64,000 bases of DNA from Primulina eburnea. Lineage: Eukaryota > Streptophyta > Magnoliopsida > Lamiales > Gesneriaceae. Positions within the stretch are counted from its first letter, which is position 1. Each line of letters opens with the position of its first letter. The position numbers and the translations under genes were made by a program. Below are positions 46,173-58,400 of this stretch, piece by piece. Location: positions 84,135-148,134 of the forward strand of contig NW_027331409.1 of assembly GCF_022965805.1 (NCBI RefSeq), given 5' to 3'. The notes beneath the pieces were generated by a model. That model was not told where the DNA came from. It worked only from the letters and a program-made list of their open reading frames with translations, and searched no databases.

Positions 46173-48538
46173 GTAAACATTTTAATTAACTCTACTTCTT
46201 GGGTATTAGATACCGGTTGTGACTCACATCTCTGTAATGGGTTACAGGTGATGGGAAGAAGTAGGAAGCTTAAGGAAGGTGTGACCTTCTTGAGGATGGG
46301 CAATGGAGCAAGAGTTGCTGCCAAGACCTTAAGAGATGTTTACTTATTGTTGAACAATAGTTTTAAGTTAATTTAGAGATGTTTGTTTGTACCTTTTTGA
46401 TGAAAAACATTATTTCCATTTCTATTGTGATAAAGATGGATATTCTTGTTTATTTAGCAAAGGTGTTTGCAACATTTACAAGAATGAATGTTTAATTGGT
46501 ACTTGAGAACTTGAAAACGATCTCTATAACTTAAAAGTAAAAGATATTCTACTAAATGTCCATTCAAAGGCAGATACCATATGAGATATGGATGGGTAAG
46601 CCTCCCAAATATTCTTATCTTAGAATATGGGGAGCCCTGCTTATGTGAAGCAGGTAAGTGGGAGATAAATTGGATTGTTGATCCATTTTATGTTACTTTG
46701 TGGGATATCCAAGGAATTAAGATTGGATATCATTTCTATCATCCCCTAGAAACAAAGGTGTTTGTTTCTTGGAATGCAACCTTTTTGGGAAAAGGATTTT
46801 CTATTGGATAGAAAAAGGGAGATGATAGAACTCGAAGAGGTTCGAGAGAAACCCACAATTATAGAACCCACACCCGATGAGGCAAGAGAGGAGATACAAG
46901 CTCCTAGCATATACGAGAAAGTCTCGAGACCACCTATGAGGTATGGTCTGCTTCTTGAAGAGGGCCATGATGAGCCTAACCATGGATGTGATCCAAGGAC
47001 CTTCAAGAAAGCGTTATCTGATGCCGATTCATCCAAGTGGCTTGAAGCAATGGAATCTGAGATGAATTCCATGCATTCGAACCAAGTGTAGGATCTTGTG
47101 GATCCACCTGTGGGAACTGTTCCCACAGGGACTTGGGGAGGATGGGAAGGTGTTGACCTTCAAGGCGCGATTGGTGGCAAAAGGGTGTACTCAAAGACAA
47201 GGAGTTGACTTTGAGGAAACCTTTTCCCAATCGCAATGCTCAAGTCCATAAGGATTTTATTAGCCATAGCTGCATAGTATGACTATGAGATATGGTAGAT
47301 GGATGTTAAGACAAGTCTTTCTTAATATGGATTTTGAGAAAGTGTTTTACATGTCTCAACCTGAAGGGTTTACATCTGTCGGAAGTGAGCATATGGTATG
47401 CAAACTTCAGAGATCTATTTATGGTCTAAAGAAGGCATCTAGGAGTTGGAACCTCAGATTCGATAGTACGATCAAAGAGTTTGATTTACTAAGAATCATG
47501 AGGGACCCTGAGTGTATAAGAAGGTCAGTGGGAGTGTCGTGACATTCCCGATATTTTATGTTGATAACATTCTACTCATTGGGAATGATGTAGGAATGTT
47601 GCAATCAACTAAGATATGATTAGCGAGTGAGTTCTCGATACAGGACTTGGGTGAAGCATCTTTTGTATTGGGATACAGATCTATTGAGATAGATCGAAAA
47701 GATGGCTCGGTCTCACCTAGTCCACATACATTGATACCATCGTGAAGCGGTTCTCGATGGATGAGTCCATGAGAGGACGTCTACCAGTGTGTCATGGCGT
47801 GTCCATATCCAAGTCTGTCTCCCAAGACAGATGCAGAGATAGTGGCGATGACACGCATTCCGTATACTTCGGAAATTGGTAATATCATGTATGGGATGAT
47901 ATCTACACGTCCTGACGTGGCATTTGCACTATGTGTAGTGAAAGGATATCAATCGAACCCTGGTCTTCCACACCTGAAAGCTGTGAAAGACATCCTCAAG
48001 CAGTTGAGAAGGACCAATAAGTTGTTCTTGGTCTATGGGGTAGAGAACTGAAATTGGAAGGCTATACCGACTCTAGCTTCCAAAGCGATATCGATAACTC
48101 GAAGTCAACCTCTATTTTGTATTCATGCTCAATGGTGCTGCTGTCTCTTGGAAGAGTTCCAAGCAAGACAATATTACGGATTCCAGCACAGAGGCCGAAT
48201 ACATTGCTGCATCAGATGCAGCAAGAGAGGCTGTTTGGATAAGGAATTTCGTCCAAGAGTTGGGCGTCATTCCTAATGGAGTTGCTCCTATCCCGGTGTT
48301 GTGTGACAACACGGGAGCTTTAGCTCAAGCAAAGGAGCCAAGGTCTCATCAGAAGTCCAAACACGTATTGAGAAAGCACCACATCCTCGGAGAGATTGTG
48401 GAAAGAAGAGAAGTGTCTATTGACAAAGTCGGCTCCGCAGATTATGTTGTTGATCCACTAGCTAAGCCTTTACCTAGACCATTATTCGACAAGCATCGCG
48501 AATCAATGGGTTTTGAACATATGGGTAGTTGGCTCTAG
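46173..48538 (+). pseudogene. Ruined copia pol, copy 2
   Basis: Same order of remnants as copy 1: protease DTG (near 46211), missing integrase core, RT fragments, RNase H. The RT catalytic motif reads YVDN here (tatgttgataac near 47558) instead of YVDD, so the active site is lost. The RNase H and C-terminal part is open for 137 codons (48125-48538; TEAEYIAASDAAREAVW), longer than in copy 1, where a stop interrupts it. No full polymerase can be made from this copy. Confidence 0.88.
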
Positions 48539-48541
48539 TGC

Positions 48542-48551
48542 AAGTGGGAGA
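48542..48551 (+). promoter_or_regulatory. Polypurine tract, copia 2
   Basis: aagtgggaga immediately before the 3' LTR (48553), identical to that of copy 1. Confidence 0.75.
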
Positions 48552-48552
48552 T

Positions 48553-50694
48553 TGTTAGAGTAGGTGCCCGTCGAGCCAAGTGTTGGCCGAGTGTTCACAA
48601 TGAAACTCTATGTATAAGCAGTCTTTATTTTAATAATATTTGAAATTATTACTTTGGCACATCTTTATCTGTATACCCATGCTAGCTGCATAGATAAAGC
48701 CCTTGAATATACAAATAGTAGAAAGAATATGAGATGCTCATATGATGAGTATCATGAAACTCATATTTGTAATACTGTATATTCTAAACGGTTCCTAGTC
48801 GATTCAGCCGCCACTAAGAAGGATATAGGCCGCTCGAGTTAGAGACTAGTATCTGCGATGTGAGTACCATGTTTCATTGGTAGGGGACATTGTGATGTCC
48901 GAACGTGCAGATAGGTGCTCCTTGTAGAGTGCACTGAACAACCCTCCATAAAAGGACTTTCCAAGTGGTTCTCACTTATCGAGTGGAAAAGTCCTAGTTT
49001 ATGGTTGTACAGAATTAGTCCTTATGACCCGGGACAACATTGAGACTCTATGTGCTAGAATTACACTTTGACTTGTTTACCGACTCTCATGGGGTCATCA
49101 GGTGGCAAGGTTGGGTGTTCTGTCGAAACACATAGGAGTCGATGCATTGTAGTCGGGGATTCACCGCTTACCTTCGGGTATGGATATCCTATGTGTTATC
49201 ATGTGTATGTAGGTTGAAATCTCTGGCCAGAGTATGGTTGTAATTATGAAAGGTGTTTCATAGATTACACCATCGATGCAACTACGACATGACACATAGT
49301 ATCGATTCTTGGACAACTCTCGATATACCAATGGTTGTCGAATCGATCGGGATATATGAGTTGAAGGGACCGTACTGTACGCTAACCATAATTGAATGGT
49401 TCTTGCAGGAACTATCATGTGATACCTAGGGAATCACGTAAGCGATGCTGCTAGGTGTTTAACGTGATTGGTTGGGTACTATCAGACTTGAGTTCTGACG
49501 TTCTTACTATCAAGGAGTTGATAAGTAAGAATGGAGCGATTGGGGTATGCTCGAATAAGGACATGTTTAGTCCGAATCACATTGAGATGTGAACCCACGG
49601 CTAGTTGTATCAATGAACCATTGAGGGCCACACAAGTACTAGCTTTGTAAATCCCGATGAGAAGTAAAATAGTTCAATGTGTTGAACGGCTTATAAAGGA
49701 GTTTATAAGCGTAAAGGAAAATTAGAAGTATGACTTCTATAAAGGAGAAAATAGTTCAAAGTGTTGAACGGCTTATAAATGTGTTTATAAGTGTAAAGAA
49801 AAATAGAAGTATGACTTCTATGAGAGAAATGTAAATTTTGATTTATGGAAGTGTTTCTAAATTAAAATTTGGTCAAGTGAATAATGTAATTGAAAATTGT
49901 GATTTTCATAGACATTATTATGGACTAAATAAATTAATTCAAGTGTTGAATTAATTAAACACTAGTGGGCCTAGTAGAGCCCAAATAATTAAATTAATTC
50001 AAGTGTTGGATTAATTAAATAATATTGAGTCTTGTAGAGCTCAATTAAAATAATTATTTAAACTAGTGGGACTTGAGTAAATTCAAGTAATGTTTAAATA
50101 GTCTCAAATGTGTTTGAGATATTTAAATTTAGTCCAAAGTTTTTAATTTGATTAAAAACTATATAATATGCATGCATGGGAGGTGAAGGGTTGGAGATTA
50201 CTTTTTAATAAAATAATGCAAGGCATGCTACTTTTCACTTTTGCTTTTTGCAACACCAAGACAAGGAATTGAATTCATTCTCCCTTCCCTCAACCATGAG
50301 ATGGCCGAAACATGCTCTAAAATTCTCTCCCATTTTTCTCTCTTCTTTGTGTTCTTGAATTGTTTAAGAACACACACTTCTCTTTGATAAATCCTCACAT
50401 TTTTCTAGTGCAAATTGTGAGGGGATTTACCTAGTTGGTGGTGGGCTTAATTTTGGAGTAAGGAGGAGGCTTGAAGATCTTCATCCATTCAAGAGCTTTG
50501 TTGCTAGTCAACAAAGTTGGAGCCACAATCAACTTTTTAAAGTTGATAGGTACATTTCTTTAACATCCTTTGTATGGTTTGATTTTTGTAAATATTACAC
50601 AAGATTTTTCATGGGGTGGCCGAAATTTTACATAACAAAATTTGATTTTTGTGCTTCCGTTGCGTTTCCGGCCACCGTAACCGGTCCGCTTTCA
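48553..50694 (+). repeat. Copia element 2, 3' LTR
   Basis: 2142 bp, displaced 7200 bp from the 5' LTR. Differences noticed include gcaggcact/gcaggaact and gctaggcg/gctaggtg. The stem-loop chain recurs at 48885-50160. Confidence 0.95.
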
Positions 50695-51876
50695 TGTCAT
50701 CCTCGAACGGATGGACAAACTGAAGTTGTCAATAGAACTTTGGGAACACTTTTGCGTGCTATTCTTAAAAAGAACTTGGATTGACATTTCTATGGTCTTT
50801 ATTTTGGGGTTGCCTAGGACTAAGTAGGGGAGGGATTCTATTTTTTATGTTGTGGATATATTCTCGAAGATGGCACATTTTATAGCTTGTCATAAAACCG
50901 ATGATGCTTCAAACATCGCGGATTTGTTCTTTAGAGAAGTCGTTAAGTTGCATGGCATGCCTAGGACTATTGATTCCGTTCGCGATGTTAAATTCTTGAG
51001 TTACTTTTGGAAGACTTTATGGGCTTAACTTGGCACAAAATTGTTGTTTTCTACTACTTTTCATCCTCGAACGGATGGACAATCTGAAGTTGTCAATAGA
51101 ACTTTGGGAACACTTTTGCGTGCTATTCTTAAAAAGAACTTGGATTGACATTTCTATGGACTTTATTTTGGGGTTGCCTAGCACTAAGAAGGGGAGGGAT
51201 TCTATTTTTGTTGTTGTGGATAGATTCTCTAAGATGGCACATTTTATAGCTTGTCATAAAACCGATGATGCTTCAAACATTGCAGATTTGTTCTTTAGAG
51301 AAGTCGTTAGGTTGCATGGCATGCCTAGGACTATTGATTCTGTTCGCGATGTTAAATTCTTAAGTTACTTTTGGAAGACTTTATGGGCTAAACTTGGCAC
51401 AAAATTGTTGTTTTCTACTACTTTTCATCCTCGAACGGATGGACAATCTGAAGTTGTCAATAGAACTTTGGGAACACTTTTGCGTGCTATTCCTAAAAAG
51501 AACTTGGATTGACATTTCTATGGACTTTATTTTGGGGTTGCCTAGGACTAAGAAGGGGAGCGATTCTTTTTTTGTTGTTGTGGATAGATTCTCGAAGATG
51601 GCACATTTTATAGCTTGTCATAAAACCGATGATGCTTCAAACATCGCGGATTTGTTCTTTAGAGAAGTCGTTAGGTTGCATGGCATGCTTAGGACTATTG
51701 ATTCTGTTCGCGATGTTAAATTCTTGAGTTACTTTTGGAAGACTTAATGGGCTAAACTTGGCACAAAATTGTTGTTTTCTACTACTTTTCATCCTCAAAC
51801 GGATGGACAAACTGAAGTTGTCAATAGAACTTTGGGAACACTTTTGCGTGCTATTCTTAAAAAGAACTTGGATTGA

Positions 51877-52967
51877 CATTTCTATGGACTTTATTTTGGG
51901 GTTGCCTAGCACTAAGAAGGGGAGGGATTCTATTTTTGTTGTTGTGGATAGATTCTCTAAGATGACACATTTTATAGCTTGTCATAAAACCGATGATGCT
52001 TCAAACATTGCGGATTTGTTCTTTAGAGAAGTCGTTAGGTTGCATGGCATGCCTAGGACTATTGATTCTGTTCGCGATGTTAAATTCTTGAGTTACTTTT
52101 GGAAGACTTTATGGGCTAAACTTGGCAAAAAAAATTTGTTTTCTACTACTTGTCATCCTCCAACGGATGGACAAACTGAAGTTGTCAAAAGAACTTTGGG
52201 AACACTTTTGCGTGCTATTCTTAAAAAAACTTGGATTGACATTTCTATGGACTTTATTTTGGGGTTGCCTAGGACTAAGAAGGGGAGGGATTCTTTTTTT
52301 GTTGTTGTGGATAGATTTTCTAAGATGGCACATTTTATAGCTTGTCATAAAACCGATGATGCTTCAAACATGGCGGATTTGTTCTTTAGAGAAGTCGTTA
52401 GGTTGCATGGCATGCCTAGGATTATTGTTTCTGATCGCGATGTTAAATTCTTGAGTTACGTTTGGAAGACTTTTTGGGCTAAACTTGGCACAAAATTGTT
52501 TTTTTCTACTACTTGTCATCCTCGAACGGATGGACAAACTGAAGTTGTCAATAGAACTTTGGGAACACTTTTGCGTGCTATTCTTAAAAAGAACTTGGAT
52601 TAACATTTCTATGGTCTTTATTTTGGGGTTGCCTAGGACTAAGAAGGGGAGGGATTCTATTTTTTATGTTGTGGATATATTCTCGAAGATGGCACATTTT
52701 ATAGCTTGTCATAAAACCGATGATGCTTCAAACATCGCGGATTTGTTCTTTAGAGAAGTCGTTAGGTTGCATGGCATGCCTAGGACTATTGATTCCGTTC
52801 GCGATGTTAAATTCTTGAGTTACTTTTGGAAGACTTTATGGGCTAAACTTGGCAGAAAATTGTTGTTTTCTACTACTTTTCATCCTCGAACGGATGGACA
52901 AACTGAAGTTGTCAATAGAACTTTGGGAACACTTTTGCGTGCTATTCTTAAAAAGAACTTGGATTGA
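51877..52967 (+). repeat. Three-unit higher-order repeat, copy 1 (1091 bp)
   Basis: Three units that recur at 52968 onward with an exact 1091-bp displacement. Shared marks: gatgacacattt (KMTHF), ggcaaaaaaaatttg, a shortened A/G run (aaaaaaacttgg) at the second junction, and RIIVSDRD with YVWKTFWA. Confidence 0.87.
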
Positions 52968-53734
52968 CATTTCTATGGACTTTATTTTGGGGTTGCCTAG
53001 CACTAAGAAGGGGAGGGATTCTATTTTTGTTGTTGTGGATAGATTCTCTAAGATGACACATTTTATAGCTTGTCATAAAACCGATGATGCTTCAAACATT
53101 GCGGATTTGTTCTTTAGAGAAGTCGTTAGGTTGCATGGCATGCCTAGGACTATTGATTCTGTTCGCGATGTTAAATTCTTGAGTTACTTTTGGAAGACTT
53201 TATGGGCTAAACTTGGCAAAAAAAATTTGTTTTCTACTACTTGTCATCCTCCAACGGATGGACAAACTGAAGTTGTCAATAGAACTTTGGGAACACTTTT
53301 GCGTGCTATTCTTAAAAAAACTTGGATTGACATTTCTATGGACTTTATTTTTGGGTTGCCTAGGACTAAGAAGGGGAGGGATTCTTTTTTTGTTGTTGTG
53401 GATAGATTTTCTAAGATGGCACATTTTATAGCTTGTCATAAAACCGATGATGCTTCAAACATGGCGGATTTGTTCTTTAGAGAAGTCGTTAGGTTGCATG
53501 GCATGCCTAGGATTATTGTTTCTGATCGCGATGTTAAATTTTTGAGTTACGTTTGGAAGACTTTTTGGGCTAAACTTGGCACAAAATTGTTGTTTTCTAC
53601 TACTTGTCATCCTCGAACGGATGGACAAACTGAAGTTGTCAATAGAACTTTGGGAACACTTTTGCGTGCTATTCTTAAAAAGAACTTGGATTGACATTTC
53701 TATGGTCTTTATTTTGGGGTTGCCTAGGACTAAG
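52968..53734 (+). repeat. Three-unit higher-order repeat, copy 2 (interrupted)
   Basis: Second copy of 51877-52967, cut by the insertion at 53735. It differs from copy 1 at a few single bases only (for example gttttttgg/tttttgggt near 53350), so the duplication is recent. Confidence 0.87.
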
Positions 53735-55320
53735 TGTAATAGCCGAGCCCGGTGTACGGTACGATTTAAGTTTCGTTTGTTATTTTGGGATATTTGATTA
53801 GATGTTCAGAGTTGTATTTTTGGGCTATAGTATTGTTAGTTTTATTGTCTTGAGGTGTTAGTTGATGTTGGTTGTTCGTTTCAGAGTTTCGGATCGATTC
53901 TAGTTGCATGGGAATAGTGCTTTGCCGTGACCTGAGTGCACCCGCGCTCTTAACTGGAGTGCCCCCGCGGTGTACTGTGCTGTTTTGGAGTTGGAATGCC
54001 GTGAGCACACCGCACCCGCGGTGATGTAGAGACCGCTCCTGCGGTAGAGACCGCACCCGCGCTGCTTGCGTCGCCGCACCCGCGCTGTTCGTGTTCCAGA
54101 ATTTTTGAGAATGCCGTAACCATTGCGCACCCGCGGTGCTTAGAGGAGCGCACCCGCGGTGAAGGTATGGGCGAGTTTTTAAGCTACTTTTTGGAGTGGT
54201 TGGCCATACTTTCCCTTTCTTTTCTCCTCCATTCTCGACTTTTCTCTCCATTTCAAGGGTTTTTAGTCATTTCTTTCCTTTCCTATCTTCGATTCAGGCG
54301 TTTGTTTGGAATTTCGACTTGAGTTCGACGTTCTCCTTGGTGCTAGGAAGCTTGGGTAAGCTTTTGGTGCGATTCTGTTAAGGTTGTAAATTAAGAGTTA
54401 TTTAGGTTGGTTGTTTATGTGGATTTATGGATTATTTAGCTTGTAATCTTGGATATTTAGTTGATATTGGTGTTATTTGTGGATTATTTGTTGTAGGTGG
54501 TGATCAAGAGCTAAGTTGAGGTGTTTGTTGTGGTTTGTAAGTGGAAATTCATTCCTTTTGCTCACATGATTATATATGTATGTGTTTCAAAGAGTTTATT
54601 GTGTTATTCCCTTTCATTTGATCCATAGTATGTATTGTTATATGTATTGGAGGCATTGTATGTCTCATTATTGATTAAAGGGAATACAAAGAGATATATA
54701 GAGTTCAAAGTGATTGTTAAAACCAGAGAAGAGTTTAAATGTTTTCGGATTGATAAATACATAGTCAGAGATTGCATGCAATATTAGATGATCATCGCCT
54801 ATAGGCTTATATCCCTCAGAGTTATCGGTATTTATATCGATTTGGGATACGAGCACCCCAGAGCAGAGATACTATTGATATCAATCCCCAGAGCAAAAGA
54901 GAAATACCATCATATTTTATATGCTATTGCTATGTTATTGATATTCAGAGTTTACAGATCAGAGTTGATGGTATTTATGATTTCAAAGAGATGTTTTACA
55001 GAGTTATTGTTCATTGTTATATAAGAGTTCCACTTGCTGAGATTTATTCTCATTCCAGTTACTTTTCATGTGATGCAGATCAGAGTTGTGCCCCGGGACG
55101 TTGACTGTGGATTGGGGGTCATATGCATACACCGTTGGAAGGATGATTTTGGCATGATCATAGGAATGATGTTTTGTTTTTGTTATGTCATTTAAATGAT
55201 CATGTATTTATTTTGTAAAGATATTTGATGAAATGTATTTTGAAACTCCTTCCGTATATTTTAAAGAGAAAATTTTATTTCCGCTGCGTATTTATTTTAA
55301 AAGAGGATCGGGGTGTCACA
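53735..55320 (+). repeat. 5' LTR of the intact gypsy element
   Basis: Begins TGTAATAGCCGAGCCC and ends CGGGGTGTCACA. Contains the GCACCCGCGGTG word cluster (53938-54164). I could not place a clear TATA box. Confidence 0.95.
53938..54164 (+). repeat. GCACCCGCGGTG word cluster in the 5' LTR
   Basis: About nine copies of (C)GCACCCGCGGTG or GCACCCGCGCT variants at irregular 15-40 bp spacing. The same cluster is at 60133-60359 in the 3' LTR, and a similar one at 63728-63955 in a different LTR. Confidence 0.88.
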
Positions 55321-55325
55321 TTTAG

Positions 55326-55337
55326 TGGTATCCGAGC
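55326..55337 (+). promoter_or_regulatory. Primer binding site of the intact gypsy element
   Basis: TGGTATCCGAGC, 5 nt after the LTR. Matches the initiator-Met site with one change (C for A at position 8). Confidence 0.75.
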
Positions 55338-55458
55338 GGTGTTTTCTTCGGACCAATGCATATGACTTCGTCTACTTTCAACTGTCCGGGTATGTTTTCT
55401 TTGCATCTATCTATTGTTATGTATTGATTGGTGTCTTGTGAGCATTGTAGAGTTTAGG

Positions 55459-58400
55459 ATGCCTCCTAAGCGTAAGGCGTCAGAGGGGGAGGATAGTTCG
55501 TCCTCGAGAGTTGTCGACGAGTTCGGCAAGTTACTGAAGGAGCAGGCTAAGGTTCACAGTGAGCAGATCCAGCAGTTGCTTAGACTGCAAGGAGCAGGCC
55601 AGGGCAGAGGCCAAGGTAGGGGGCAGGTTGCTCCAGTAGCAGTTGGTTCTGATGCTATCTTTTCTGCGTTTAAGAGGATGGATCCACCCGAGTTTCCATG
55701 CAGCTCCGATCCTTTAGCTGCAGTAGAGTGGGTCAAGGCTTTGGAGGCGATTTTTGATCATCTCCACTATGAGGACAGAGACCGTATCAGTTGTGCTGTT
55801 TTCATGCTGGTTAAAGCTGCTCGTTTGTGGTGGAATGAGACCAAGGTTGGCATTGATGTTTCTACTTTGAAGTGGTCTGAGTTTACTGAGCTTTTCTACG
55901 ACAAGTACTTTCCTGATGCACTGCGAGCGAGGAAGGTTACAGAGTTCTTGGAGCTTCGTCAGGGGAGCTTGAATGTGGACGAGTATATTCTCAGGTTCGA
56001 GGAGGGTTGCCTTTTTACTCCGTACATTGCTACTAGTGATAAAGATAAAGGCGCTCACTTCATTCGAGGCCTTAGAGCGGAGATCAGGCGTGATATCAAT
56101 ATGTCCAAGGCTGTGACTTTCAAGGAGATTGTGTCCAAGGCGTTGCTAGCAGAGCAGGACGAGAAGGATATCGCCAGGGAGAGACAGGCGAGGCACCAGG
56201 CTAGTGTTCAGAGAGGCCAGAGTTCAGGTCAGCGTGGCAGAGATCGATTCAAGGGGAAGGGCAAGGTGGATCAGAGTCCTAGGCCACCGTCAGTGCCAGT
56301 TGCTCCGTCTGATTCTGAGAGATCTTTGTGTCCCAAGTGTGGCAGACCTCATCGTGGAGAGTGTAGATTTGGCACTCGTTCTTGTTATCGTTGTGGCATG
56401 CCAGGCCATATTTCCAGAGATTGTCCTAAGGGAGCTAGCCAGGAGAAGGTGCAGGGTCGTATCTTTTCGATGACTAAGGAAGGTATTAATCGTAATTCTT
56501 CTGTAATCTCTAGTTCCATTTTAATTTCAGGCAGAGTAGCTACTACTTTGATTGATACTGGTGCTACTCATTCTTTTATGTCTGAATTGTTTTTGAGATC
56601 TTTGGGTATAGTTCCTTCTGTTATTCCCCTTCAGCTTAGTTTTGTTTTGCCTTCGGGAGATGTTTTGTGCCCGACTTCCATAGTGTATGCGTGCCCCGTT
56701 CGTTTTGTTGATCGAGAGGTCTTTGCTGATTTGATTGTGATCCCGATGGTTGCCTTTGATGTTATTCTTGGCATGGATTGGCTGTCGACCTATCGTGCTG
56801 TTATTGATTGCGTTGCTAAGACGGTGACTTTTGCAGATGATGGCCAGGGAGGAGTTCTCGCCAGCTCAGGTACTTCGCTGGTCCTTCCTTTTATTTCGTG
56901 TCTTGATGCTGAGAGGGTATTGTGTAGAGGTTGTGATGTTTTTCTAGCATCTGTTGTGGATATGGATAGACTGATTAAGTTGAATATTGATGATATTGAT
57001 GTGGTGAGGGAGTTTGCGGATGTGTTTGAGGATGATGTTCCGGGTTTGCCGCCGGATAGGGATGTAGAGTTTGTTATTGATCTTGCTCCAGGTACGGTTC
57101 CTATTTCTAAGGCTCCGTATAGGATGGCTCCTACCGAGATGAAAGAGTTGAAGACGCAGTTGCAGGATCTTCTAGATAAGGGTTTCATTCGTCCGAGTTC
57201 TTCGCCTTGGGGAGCTCCGGTTCTATTTGTTAAGAAGAAGGACGGGTCTTTGCGTCTGTGTATCGATTACAGAGAGCTCAACAAAGTGACGATCAAGAAC
57301 AAGTATCCGTTGCCACGGATTGACGATCTATTTGACCAACTCCAGGGTGCCACTGTTTTCTCGAAGATTGATCTTCGGTCTGGCTACTATCAGTTGAAGG
57401 TTAGGGAGTCTGATATCCCTAAGACGGCTTTCAGGACCAGGTATGGTCACTATGAGTTTCTCGTGATGTCTTTTGGTTTGACCAATGCCCCTTCTGTTTT
57501 CATGGACCTGATGAACCGTGTGTTCAAGCCGTATTTGGATAGCTTCGTCATTGTCTTTATCGACGATATCTTGATCTATTCCAAGACCAGAGAGCTTCAT
57601 TCAGAGCATCTCAGAGTTGTTCTCCAGTTGCTGAGAGAGCGGAGGTTGTTTGCTAAGTTGAAGAAGTGTGAGTTTTGGCTGGATCAGATTTCTTTTCTAG
57701 GCCATGTCGTTTCAAGGGATGGCATTGCTGTTGATCCGATGAAGATAGAGGCGATTCAGAAGTGGCCTATTCCTACGACTGTTTCAGAGGTACGCAGTTT
57801 CCTTGGTTTGGCGGGTTATTATCGTCGTTTCATTTCGGATTTTTCCAAGATTGCCCTGCCATTGTCCAATCTGACAAGGAAGACTGTGAAGTTCGAGTGG
57901 TCTATAGATTGCCAGAGTGCATTTCAGGAGTTGAAGGATAGATTGATGTCAGCTCCTATTCTCGCATTGCCCAGTGGTTCAGAGGACTTTGTTGTCTTTA
58001 CCGATGCGTCGAAGAAGGGTCTCGGTGCAGTGTTGATGCAGAGAGGTAAGGTCATTGCCTATGCTTCTCGCCAGTTGAAGGATTACGAGAAGAATTATCC
58101 GACGCATGATTTAGAGTTGGCAGCTGTGGTTTTCGCCTTGAAGATTTGGAGACACTACTTGTATGGCGAAAAGTGTGAGATCTTCACAGACCACAAGAGT
58201 TTGAAGTATCTGTTTTCTCAGAGAGAGCTCAATATGCGGCAGAGGAGGTGGTTAGAGCTGGTCAAAGATTACGATGTGACTATCAGTTATCACCCAGAGA
58301 AGGCGAACGTTGTGGCTGATGCTTTGAGTCGCAAGTCGAGTGTTTCATTGAGTTCTTTGATTCAGAGACCGTTGCTGATGGATTTGCAGAGAGAGGAAAT

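Larger units (their letters stand above)
41353..50694 (+). mobile_element. Gag-only Ty1/copia element, copy 2
   Basis: 9342-bp relative of the element at 17865-27334 with the same layout: 2142-bp LTRs (41353-43494, 48553-50694), primer site, long leader, open gag, ruined pol, polypurine tract. A perfect target duplication tgtca flanks it (41348-41352 and 50695-50699). I noticed five single-base differences between its LTRs, so it is young but probably older than copy 1. It shares the stop codons after gag and most pol lesions with copy 1. Confidence 0.94.
50695..53734 (+). repeat. Integrase-core satellite, block 4 (about 8 units)
   Basis: Continues block 3 in phase after copia 2. Variants: [30 protein letters not shown] three-unit higher-order repeat of 1091 bp is present. 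It ends inside the target site ctaag (53730-53734) of the intact gypsy element. Confidence 0.95.

Noticed and set aside
48125..48538. A free-standing RNase H gene
   Set aside because: It is the least damaged end of the ruined copia pol, in line with the remnants before it.
126..53797. Hydrophobic N-terminus ([11 protein letters not shown]) looking like a signal peptide or membrane segment
   Set aside because: It is the out-of-frame reading of [14 protein letters not shown] of the integrase fragment.
53766..54251. Minus-strand frames rich in HRGCA/STAGA repeats in the LTR
   Set aside because: They are translations of the GCACCCGCGGTG word cluster, occur in both LTRs, and do not look like a protein.
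55414..55458. Extended gag-pol start 15 codons upstream
   Set aside because: The upstream codons look like leader sequence, and the related gag at 35812 begins with the same MPP(K/R)R pattern as the ATG at 55459.
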